64,000 nt of DNA, taken from NCBI GenBank assembly GCA_041391665.1, contig JAWKNO010000002.1:1364001-1428000 (forward strand), written 5' to 3'. The DNA comes from Bacteroidia bacterium. Its GTDB lineage: Bacteria; Bacteroidota; Bacteroidia; J057. The position numbers and the translations under genes are program-made. Shown piece by piece: positions 17,217-24,848 of the stretch; the stretch's first letter is position 1; each line of letters opens with the position of its first letter. The notes below the pieces were generated by a model. That model ran no database searches. It saw only the letters and a program-made list of their open reading frames with translations, and was not told the origin of the DNA.

Positions 17217-19379
17217 TTAAAAACCTGTTGTGATGATCCATTTTGCTGTAAAGATTCTGGAATCATTCAAAGTAAGTTTTATAAGATAAATCCCCGGCGG
17301 TAAAGCTGGTACAGGGATTCCCAACTGGGCTGCTTCATCTCTGATTGCTGACTGGTGTATCATTTTCCCGCTTGCCGTGAATATTTGCAGGGAAAATGGT
17401 TGAAATGGTTTGACTCTCAGATGCAGAGAAGCCGGATTCATCCCCGGATTGGGATAAATCGTAACAGACGGTGAATCTTTGACGGATAATGTCTCTATAG
17501 GATTGGCCGCATCTGTGCTATAAATCGCAATGCCTCCACGAAGATTACCAATAACCATCTCCGGTTTTCCATCGCCCGTGATATCGGAACCAGATATAGA
17601 TATCCTGGTTCCTTCTGCTATATTTCCGTATTGCGAAGAAATCAGCGTAAAACTTCCATTTAGATTCCCCGCTAAATTTCCATAATGAAAAATTCCGCCC
17701 GACTCGCTACCCACGAGCAGTTCCCAATCTCCGAGTGAATTGCGAAACAACCAGGGAACACTGTAACCGGTACAACATGCAGGCATTACATCCACTGCGC
17801 CAAAAGTCTTATTGCCCGGACCAAAAGCCGGCACAGTGGCTGTTCCTGTATTTTCATAATATTCGAGGTTGCCATTTTTTTCTCCGATGACCAGGTCATA
17901 GCGGCCATCTTCATTGACATCAGCGATCAGGGGTGTAGCGCTGTTGCCGACGTCTATGCCAAAATAAAAGGGGGCTGTAAGGGTAAAGTCCGCTATATTT
18001 CCCGGGCCCGCCTGGTTTGTGAAGTAATGAATGGCACCACTTTCTTCTCCGATGATCATGTCCTGATCACCATCGCCGTCCAAATCACCAAAAGCGGGGT
18101 AAACACCAAAAATCTGCGGATTAAATAAGGCAGACAGATCGAGATAATTGCGGCTGATCAGCTTGAAAGCGGGTGCTGTGGCGGTCCCGATATTTTCATA
18201 TAAAGTCAGTCCTGATTTCTCTGGTTGCCCGGGAATACGGGAAAGATAGTTACCTATTATCAAATCCTGAAGGCCATCGGCATTGTAGTCAAACCAGACC
18301 GGATAGCTGACCGATCCGACATCAACCATGGTTTCTGATAAAAAATCATTTTGTTGAAAGGAATAGTTTGCGGCAGTGGTTGTGCCCGTATTTTTGTACC
18401 ACCAGAGGTTTTCCCTGTTAATAGAAATATTGGGCGCATTGGGTGCTACGAGGAGATCCTTTCGGCCATCATCATCTATGTCCAGGCTAAATGCGGCGGG
18501 AAACTGAAGGAGGGAGGCCGGATGAGCAGCAGGAAAAGCGGTGAGAACCTGGTCCATTTGCGCGAAATCTGGTGTACCGCCATTATGCAGATATACCAGA
18601 TTGGAATTATTCAGGTCGCCTAAAAGTAGTTCGAGTGCGCTGTCGCCATCCACATCTATTGCACAGAGGGTAGATCCTGAATGTCCGGCGTTACCTTCGG
18701 TGCCGCGTTTGCAAGCGGTTTGCAGGGTAATATCGTTACTGAGTCCTGCTTCCTGAAACTCACCCCAGCAATTGGCATTCACCTCAAAAGAAAGCGAACT
18801 GCAACCACCGGTATTTTCATAAAATCGCACATGGGATCCCTGGTTGTCAAAATTGAGAATATCCAGATCGCCATCTCCATCTACATCTGCAATGGCCGGA
18901 ATATCGGTTTCAAATACGGAGATCACCCCTCCCGGGACGGTAAGTTTGGGATAAGCAAGCACAAAACTCAGTTCATTTCCCTGGCTGGTATTGCGATATA
19001 CCGTGATTGCAGAAGAATCCGGGAGGGCGGAAAAGATATCGGCCTTTCCATCGCAGTCATAATCTCTGAGCAAAACCCAGTCTCTCAGCGATGGGAATTT
19101 TGTAGCAAGCTGTGGGGAGAACTGGTAAGTGGGGTTACCCGGATTCCCTGTATTGACAAAAACAGATACATGGTCACCTGCCCGATCGAAGATCAACAAA
19201 TCCTGAAGATGATCCCCATTGAGGTCTGCCATTGAAATCTGGGGTTGATCCATGCCGCCAGCGAAAGCGTTGGAGAGATTGAGACCATTTTCCTCAAAGG
19301 ATATCTGTTCCAGAAGGAAAACCGGCTGCCCGGGAAGAAGTGAAGGCAACAAAAGGACACAAAGAAGCCAGCGTTTCAT
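17217..19379 (-). CDS. FG-GAP/VCBS repeat surface protein with T9SS C-terminal domain
   Basis: A 720-aa secreted protein. After the signal peptide (MKRWLLCVLLLPSLLPGQ) it carries at least nine FG-GAP/VCBS-type units with calcium-binding D.(D/N).DG..D patterns (ADLNGDHLQDLLIFD, DVDGDGDLDILNFD and others), which form a beta-propeller. The last 75 residues are a type A sorting domain: VTIYPNPGMNPASLHL, FSLQIFTASGKMI, LPPGIYLIKL and a terminal strand. It should be displayed on or released from the cell surface. The start overlaps the stop of the ABC ATPase gene by 4 nt (ATGA), which both supports this ATG and makes it the distal gene of the lipid A operon. Confidence 0.9.
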   Translation of the reverse strand: MKRWLLCVLLLPSLLPGQPVFLLEQISFEENGLNLSNAFAGGMDQPQISMADLNGDHLQDLLIFDRAGDHVSVFVNTGNPGNPTYQFSPQLATKFPSLRDWVLLRDYDCDGKADIFSALPDSSAITVYRNTSQGNELSFVLAYPKLTVPGGVISVFETDIPAIADVDGDGDLDILNFDNQGSHVRFYENTGGCSSLSFEVNANCWGEFQEAGLSNDITLQTACKRGTEGNAGHSGSTLCAIDVDGDSALELLLGDLNNSNLVYLHNGGTPDFAQMDQVLTAFPAAHPASLLQFPAAFSLDIDDDGRKDLLVAPNAPNISINRENLWWYKNTGTTTAANYSFQQNDFLSETMVDVGSVSYPVWFDYNADGLQDLIIGNYLSRIPGQPEKSGLTLYENIGTATAPAFKLISRNYLDLSALFNPQIFGVYPAFGDLDGDGDQDMIIGEESGAIHYFTNQAGPGNIADFTLTAPFYFGIDVGNSATPLIADVNEDGRYDLVIGEKNGNLEYYENTGTATVPAFGPGNKTFGAVDVMPACCTGYSVPWLFRNSLGDWELLVGSESGGIFHYGNLAGNLNGSFTLISSQYGNIAEGTRISISGSDITGDGKPEMVIGNLRGGIAIYSTDAANPIETLSVKDSPSVTIYPNPGMNPASLHLRVKPFQPFSLQIFTASGKMIHQSAIRDEAAQLGIPVPALPPGIYLIKLTLNDSRIFTAKWIITTGF

Positions 19380-19984
19380 AAATATAAGGTACGAGCCATC
19401 CATTGGTATTCCCGTTCCATATTCGAAGCCAGAATATAGATCCGGTCGCCAACATTACCTGCGATCATATCCAGCATCCATTGGGCATTGGCGGGATCCA
19501 TATTGGAAGTGGGCTCATCGAGGATAAGTATATCCGATTCACTAAACAATGCCAGTCCCACTTTCACTCTTTGCAACATGCCCGAAGAGTAATATCGCAG
19601 CATTTTATCCTTATGTTCATCCAGTTTTAGTAAAGAGATCATCTCTTGTGGAGAGGATAGCAGGCATTTTTGGAAACTAAAATGCAACTTCAGGTGTTCT
19701 TCAAGGGTCAGATCCGGATACAAGTCTGTAAAAGGCCCGGCCCAGCTGAGATAGCGGTAAACGTGCTCAACGGGCACGCGCATTTTCCCTTTTGTATAGA
19801 TTACTTTTCCTGCGGAAGGGGTCAGCTGCCCGGCAATTATGCGCAATAAGGTAGATTTCCCTGAACCATTACGGCCTACGAGGGCAAGATGTGGTTGCAG
19901 GGAAAAATCATGGGAAATGTCTCTGAATATCCAGCGATGGTAAAACTTCTTTCCGATGCCTTCCAGATGGATATTCAGATTCAT
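19376..19984 (-). CDS. ABC transporter ATP-binding protein in the lpx operon
   Basis: A 202-aa ATPase with Walker A (LVGRNGSGKST), a degenerate signature (YYSSGMLQRVKVG), Walker B (ILILDEPTSNMDP) and no visible D-loop/H-switch histidine; the segment after Walker B is short and reads ILASNMEREYQW. It resembles CcmA-like/short export ATPases. There is no permease in the operon. It lies 6 bp after the lpxA stop, and its own stop overlaps the next gene's start. A role in exporting an envelope component is inferred from position only. The ATG at 19984 is used rather than the TTG at 19990. Confidence 0.82.
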   Translation of the reverse strand: MNLNIHLEGIGKKFYHRWIFRDISHDFSLQPHLALVGRNGSGKSTLLRIIAGQLTPSAGKVIYTKGKMRVPVEHVYRYLSWAGPFTDLYPDLTLEEHLKLHFSFQKCLLSSPQEMISLLKLDEHKDKMLRYYSSGMLQRVKVGLALFSESDILILDEPTSNMDPANAQWMLDMIAGNVGDRIYILASNMEREYQWMARTLYL

Positions 19985-19990
19985 GGGCAA

Positions 19991-21046
19991 TTATTCGTTG
20001 GCTGTGATATGTCCGGATTTTGTATCGGAATCGTGAGACGCACCAGCCCCTCTGATGATTCCTCTGGAAGCGTTGCGGATAAAGGTAATCACTTCATCCC
20101 TCTCTTCGGTAGGTTTCAGATGGGTTTCTACATAATCCAGCGCCTGGGAGTTGTTCATGCCGGAGAAGAAAATGTACCGGTAAATTTCCTGAATGGAGTG
20201 GATCGTCTCATTCGGGTAACCTCTGCGGCGAAGGCCGATAGAATTGACGCCCTCGTATTGCACGGGGTTTCTGCCTGCTTTTACATAGGGCGGAACGTCT
20301 TTTCTTACCAGCGATCCACCTGAAATCATAGCATGGGCGCCAATTTTGACAAATTGGTGAATAGCAGCCATGCCACCAATAACGACAGCTTCTCCGATCT
20401 CCACATGCCCGCCCATGTTCACGGCGTTTGCCAGGATCGCATGATCGCCGATCAGACAATCATGTGCAACATGAACATACGCCATGAGCAGTACGTTGGC
20501 GCCAATGACTGTTTTCCCGTGTGCGGAGGTACCTCTGTTCAGTGTTACACATTCTCTGATAGTTGTATTATCACCGATTTCAAGGGTGGTTTTTTCTCCG
20601 CCAAACTTCAGATCCTGGGGAATAGCGGAAACGACCGCGCCGGGGAAAATGCGGCAGTTTTTGCCGATCCGCGCACCGTCATGAATCGTCACATGCGATC
20701 CAATCCAGGTGCCTTCACCGACTGTTATACCACCATGAAGGGTTGCGGAAGGTTCAATGTGGACATTATCATTAATCTGAAGAAGCGGTTTAAGGTCGTT
20801 GTTGGTTGTGTCTCTCCAGAATTCCAGTTGGCTGGCATCGGGAGAAATCGTAACACCCGCCATGATCCGGCAATTTTTACCAATTCGCACTCCGTCATAG
20901 ATCACGACATTGGGACCTATCACGGAACCTTCTCCAATTTCTACATTCTCATAGATTGTGGTGTAAGAACCGATTTTTACACTGGGATGGATTTTTGCCT
21001 GGGGGTGAGCGTTAAAACTGTTTAAATGCTGCTGTTGGTTTATCAT
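19991..21046 (-). CDS. lpxA: UDP-N-acetylglucosamine acyltransferase with extended left-handed helix
   Basis: First committed acyl transfer of lipid A synthesis. The core LpxA motifs are present from about residue 90 onward: IGSHVTIHDGARIGKNCRIFPGA, PQDLKFGGE, NRGT, the catalytic-His region AYVHVAHDCLIGDHAILAN, HQFVKIGAHAMISGGS and GLRRRG. At 351 aa it is about 90 longer than the usual ~260. The extra N-terminal segment (residues about 13-90) consists of additional hexapeptide turns that resemble the start of the core (IGKNCRIMAGVTISPD against IGKNCRIFPGAVVSA). A polar tail of about 20 residues follows the usual end. The start overlaps the lpxC-fabZ stop by 4 nt. Confidence 0.9.
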   Translation of the reverse strand: MINQQQHLNSFNAHPQAKIHPSVKIGSYTTIYENVEIGEGSVIGPNVVIYDGVRIGKNCRIMAGVTISPDASQLEFWRDTTNNDLKPLLQINDNVHIEPSATLHGGITVGEGTWIGSHVTIHDGARIGKNCRIFPGAVVSAIPQDLKFGGEKTTLEIGDNTTIRECVTLNRGTSAHGKTVIGANVLLMAYVHVAHDCLIGDHAILANAVNMGGHVEIGEAVVIGGMAAIHQFVKIGAHAMISGGSLVRKDVPPYVKAGRNPVQYEGVNSIGLRRRGYPNETIHSIQEIYRYIFFSGMNNSQALDYVETHLKPTEERDEVITFIRNASRGIIRGAGASHDSDTKSGHITANE

Positions 21047-22434
21047 ATTCTGTTTTTGGGTACTACACTGGCGACCATGTCAGCGGAACAAACAAGTTGA
21101 CCGTCGACAAAAGCTTTGCCGCTCATCTTACAGATCCCTCTTCGAAGTGCTGTCAATTCCAACTCTAAAACAAGTGTGTCTCCTGGTATAACTGGTTTTT
21201 TAAACCTAACGTTGTCTATAGCTACAAAATAAACCCAGATTGATTTTGGATTTTCGATTGTATTGAGGAGCAGAATTCCGCCTACCTGTCCCATCGCTTC
21301 CAATTGGAGTACACCGGGCATGATAGGGTTGCCGGGAAAATGACCCTGAAAAAAGGGTTCATTCATGGTTACATTCTTAATCCCCCGGATCGTATTTTCA
21401 GTAAAGTCGGTGATTTTATCGACCAGAAGAAATGGATACCGGTGGGGGAGGATTTCATGAATGGCATTAATGTCAAAAATTACACCTTTCTTTTCCTCTT
21501 TTTGAAACCGGCTGGCGATCCGTTTTTGTTTCAGCTTCGCCTTAATTCTCCGGGCGAGCTCTACATTGGCTTTATGGCCAGGACGGGAAGCCATAATGTG
21601 GCCTTTAATCGGAGCCCCTACAAGTGCGAGATCTCCGAGAAGATCCAGCAGTTTGTGTCTCGCAGGTTCATTTTCGTAGTGGAGGCCCGAATGGTTTAAA
21701 ATCCCTTCCTTGATTTCCATTTCAGGTTTGTTGAAAATTTCCTTCAGGCGCAGCAATTCTTCCTGTGTGATCTCTTTGTCCATGATTACCACTGCACTGT
21801 CGAGCGAACCACCCCGAATGAGTCCTGCTTTGTGAAGCGACTCCAATTCGTGCAGAAAGCAGAAAGTGCGGCTGTTGGCAAATTTTTCCGGGAAGTCTGC
21901 AATATCTGTCAAAGATGCGTTTTGAGCCTTTAGTATATCAGACCCAAAATCAATCATAACGGTTGCACGGAAATCACTATTTGGTAAGGCCGCGAGTTCG
22001 ACTTTCCGGTCATTTTCCATATAATGAATCGGTTCATCAATATAAAAATATTCCCGGTCGGCTTCCTGCTCGACAATTCCTGCCTCAATCAGGGCTTGGG
22101 AGAAGGCAATGGCGCTACCGTCCATGGCCGGCGGCTCGGAGCCATCTACCTGAATCAGAATATTATCAATCTGCAGCCCTACCAATGCGGCAAGCGTATG
22201 CTCAACGGTGTGCATATGTGCGCCATTTTCAGCAATGGTGGTGCCGCGGCTTGTATCAACCACATTGTCGACGTCGGCACGTATTAGGGGCTGATTGTCG
22301 AGGTCAACCCGCTGAAATACATAGCCATGGTTTTCTCCTGCGGGAACAAAGGTCATTGTAACCTGTTCTCCTGTGTGTAGCCCGACTCCGGAAACGGAAA
22401 CCGGTGATTGAATCGTACGTTGCTTTTCAGCCAT
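21043..22434 (-). CDS. lpxC/fabZ: Bifunctional UDP-3-O-acyl-GlcNAc deacetylase / 3-hydroxyacyl-ACP dehydratase
   Basis: A fusion characteristic of Bacteroidota, 463 aa. Residues 1 to about 305 are LpxC, with the zinc His in HTVEHTLAALVGL, DGSAIAFSQAL, and KHKLLDLLGDL-type C-terminal ligands (here ARHKLLDLLGDLAL). Residues about 318-463 are FabZ, with LPHRYPFLLVDKI, the catalytic His in GHFPGNPIMPGVLQLEAMGQ, and a closing KMSGKAFVDGQ. It couples lipid A deacetylation and fatty-acid dehydration on one chain. Flanked tightly by lpxD (5 bp gap) and lpxA (4-nt overlap). Confidence 0.97.
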   Translation of the reverse strand: MAEKQRTIQSPVSVSGVGLHTGEQVTMTFVPAGENHGYVFQRVDLDNQPLIRADVDNVVDTSRGTTIAENGAHMHTVEHTLAALVGLQIDNILIQVDGSEPPAMDGSAIAFSQALIEAGIVEQEADREYFYIDEPIHYMENDRKVELAALPNSDFRATVMIDFGSDILKAQNASLTDIADFPEKFANSRTFCFLHELESLHKAGLIRGGSLDSAVVIMDKEITQEELLRLKEIFNKPEMEIKEGILNHSGLHYENEPARHKLLDLLGDLALVGAPIKGHIMASRPGHKANVELARRIKAKLKQKRIASRFQKEEKKGVIFDINAIHEILPHRYPFLLVDKITDFTENTIRGIKNVTMNEPFFQGHFPGNPIMPGVLQLEAMGQVGGILLLNTIENPKSIWVYFVAIDNVRFKKPVIPGDTLVLELELTALRRGICKMSGKAFVDGQLVCSADMVASVVPKNRI

Positions 22435-22439
22435 ATCTG

Positions 22440-23474
22440 CTAATCTCTGTTTTCTAATACTTTCTCAAGTTCACTTATTCTCCGGTACATTTCCTCCAAT
22501 TTGCGAAACATAACCTCTGATTTCAATTGTTGCCGGTGAATCTGTACCGGCGATCCGCGGAAAGCCAGACCCGGTGTATCCACCGATCGGTTGACCCCTG
22601 ACTGTGCGTCTATCATGGTGCGGTCAGCAATTTTCAAATGCCCTACCACCCCTGCTTGTCCGCCCAGCATACACGCTTTTCCTATATGGGTGCTCCCGGC
22701 AATTCCCACCTGAGCGGCAATTACTGTATTTTCTCCGATTTCAACATTATGCGCCAGTTGCACCAGATTGTCCAGCTTGGCGCCTTCTTTGACGACGGTA
22801 TTGCCAAAAGTTGCCCTGTCAATGCAGGTATTCGCACCTATTTCCACAAAATCCTCAATGACTACGCGGCCCATTTGGGGAATCTTTTTATAGCTCCCGT
22901 CGGGTTGCGGTGCAAACCCAAAACCATCACTGCCGATACAACTCCCCGCATGTAAGATGCAATTCCTGCCAATCTTTGTCCCGTAATAAATCGTGACATT
23001 GGGGTAAATCACCGTTCCTTCCCCAATGAATACATCATCGCCAATATAAGCATTGGGATAAATCTGTACGTCTTTTTCAATTGTGGTTTGGGTACCGATA
23101 TACACAAATGCCCCAATATATGTCTCCGGATGCACTTTGGCATTTTCTGAAATAAATACCGGAGATTCCATTCCCCGCTTTGCCGGCCGGCGCATGGATT
23201 CGGCCTTTTCCAGGAGAATGGCAACTGCGCTGTATGGATCATCTACCCAAAGCAGGGTAGGGATAATGGATTCTTTCGGGACAAAATCACGGGAAACAAT
23301 AATTGCTGAAGCCTGGGTGCTATAGACAAAATGTTCATACTTTTTATTGGCCAGAAATGTAATTCCGCCTGTTTTCCCTTCTTCTATACCAGAGAAACTG
23401 TCTATTTCCTTATCAGGATCACCCGTAATCTCTGCCCCAATCAGGCCTGCAATCTGTCTTATACTAAATTTCAT
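22440..23474 (-). CDS. lpxD: UDP-3-O-(3-hydroxyacyl)glucosamine N-acyltransferase
   Basis: Third enzyme of lipid A synthesis, 344 aa, the usual length. An N-terminal uridine-binding domain (FSIRQIAGLIGAEITGDP, GITFLANKKY) is followed by hexapeptide repeats forming a left-handed beta helix (residues about 105-285), including IGSDGFGFAPQPDG, the catalytic-His region LVQLAHNVEIGENTVIAAQVGIAGS and a C-terminal coiled helix (EEMYRRISELEKVLE). First gene of the lpxD-lpxC/fabZ-lpxA operon. Confidence 0.96.
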   Translation of the reverse strand: MKFSIRQIAGLIGAEITGDPDKEIDSFSGIEEGKTGGITFLANKKYEHFVYSTQASAIIVSRDFVPKESIIPTLLWVDDPYSAVAILLEKAESMRRPAKRGMESPVFISENAKVHPETYIGAFVYIGTQTTIEKDVQIYPNAYIGDDVFIGEGTVIYPNVTIYYGTKIGRNCILHAGSCIGSDGFGFAPQPDGSYKKIPQMGRVVIEDFVEIGANTCIDRATFGNTVVKEGAKLDNLVQLAHNVEIGENTVIAAQVGIAGSTHIGKACMLGGQAGVVGHLKIADRTMIDAQSGVNRSVDTPGLAFRGSPVQIHRQQLKSEVMFRKLEEMYRRISELEKVLENRD

Positions 23475-23494
23475 TCACCATGGAGATAAGAGGT

Positions 23495-23502
23495 CAAAGG
23501 TA
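23495..23502 (-). promoter_or_regulatory. -7 element for the lipid A operon
   Basis: Minus-strand TACCTTTG matches TAnnTTTG, 21 bp upstream of the lpxD ATG. A convincing -33 was not found. Confidence 0.5.
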
Positions 23503-23543
23503 AAAAATCTTTTTTACTTTGGTGCAGATAACCGCAATCAGGA

Positions 23544-24824
23544 TCATTGAGGCTGCCACTTGCCTTTGAGACAGGTACCCAAAACCTTTCCTCTCAGCGA
23601 TTGACCAATAAATGGGCTGTTCTTACTTCGGGAAGGGATATGCGAAATATCGTAGGTCCATACGGCCTGAGGATCAAAAATAGTGAGGTCCGCGACACTG
23701 CCCGGTTTGACAGATACAGAGGGTTTCCCTAAAATTTTTCTGGGGTTAATGGCAATCATTTCAATCAGACGTCCCATACTGATTACCTGCTGATTGACCA
23801 ACTGCATGTTTGCCAATGGGAAGAAAGTCTGGAGGCCCAGCATTCCCGGCTCCGCCACTTCAAATTCTACTTCTTTTTCTTCCAGCCCTTGCGGCTGGTG
23901 GCCGGATCCCAGCGTATCGATCATGCCATTTTTCAACGCATTGAGCAGATCTTGTTGCTGCTGACGGTTTCGCAGAGGGGGGAATACTTTGTATACCGGA
24001 TCAAAAGTTTCCAGGTCTTCGTCTTTGAGGATAAGATAGTATATCGCCGTACCCAGTGTAACCTTTCCACCGGTTTTCGCCGGCTGAATCAGACGGATTG
24101 CCTCCGCAGATGCTATGGGCTGAAAGTGGATTTTTCCGCCAGCGTAGGCGACAACTTCCAGATCCCGGGATACAGCCAGCAACTCTGCGATCACGGGTAT
24201 TCCTTTCATACCCAATTGCGTTGATACTTCTCCCTCATTCATCTGACCACCATGAGACACAGACCGGTCTTCAGGATAGTCAATCATCAGCCCGCCAAAT
24301 GTTTGAAGGTATTGCAAGGCACGCAGCACAACTCCGGGTTTTTGTATCGGGTGAGTGCCGTCGCCAAAAGCAACAGCACCGGCAAGATGCATATCATACA
24401 CTTCCGCAAGATCTTCTCCTTTGGCTCCGGCGGTAATCGCTCCGGTCAACCAAAGCTCTGCCGGCAATCCAGCAGTACGCAACATCAATGACTGAACCAT
24501 CTGGCTATTGTCAATCACCGGTTGTGTATTTGACGAACAAAGGATTTGGGTAAATCCCCCAGACTGTGCAGCCTTTGCAAGTTGGGTTAGCGATTCTTTC
24601 CACTCAAAACCAGGATCTGAGAGGTTGACCATCATATCCACCCATCCGGGAGAAATACAGGCGCCAGGAATATCAACCACTTGCATACCCGCATCATTCT
24701 GCGAGCCTGCCGGGGCCACCTGTAGGATTTGTGTTCCTTCAATCCGGACATCTGCCTGTTGTTCGTGGTATTCCGAACCGGGATCAATGACTGTTATATT
24801 CCTGAATAAAAGCGGTGCTGACAT
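23544..24824 (-). CDS. Dihydroorotase-like protein lacking metal-binding residues (PyrC'/PyrX-type)
   Basis: A 426-aa amidohydrolase-fold protein closely patterned on type I dihydroorotase: PGACISPGWVD, ALQYLQTFGGLMIDYPED and FEVAEPGMLGLQTFFPL. The metal site is lost. The HxH of DMHVHLREPG is replaced by M65-V-N67 with Ser at the substrate arginine position (DMMVNLSDPG), and the catalytic TDHAPH motif reads SGHQPQ. Non-catalytic dihydroorotase homologues are known as structural partners of aspartate transcarbamoylase (PyrX/PyrC' in Pseudomonas); whether that holds here is inference. It follows the BatA-like gene by 24 bp. Confidence 0.88.
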   Translation of the reverse strand: MSAPLLFRNITVIDPGSEYHEQQADVRIEGTQILQVAPAGSQNDAGMQVVDIPGACISPGWVDMMVNLSDPGFEWKESLTQLAKAAQSGGFTQILCSSNTQPVIDNSQMVQSLMLRTAGLPAELWLTGAITAGAKGEDLAEVYDMHLAGAVAFGDGTHPIQKPGVVLRALQYLQTFGGLMIDYPEDRSVSHGGQMNEGEVSTQLGMKGIPVIAELLAVSRDLEVVAYAGGKIHFQPIASAEAIRLIQPAKTGGKVTLGTAIYYLILKDEDLETFDPVYKVFPPLRNRQQQQDLLNALKNGMIDTLGSGHQPQGLEEKEVEFEVAEPGMLGLQTFFPLANMQLVNQQVISMGRLIEMIAINPRKILGKPSVSVKPGSVADLTIFDPQAVWTYDISHIPSRSKNSPFIGQSLRGKVLGTCLKGKWQPQ

Positions 24825-24848
24825 ACAGAATGAAGATTTAAAATATGG

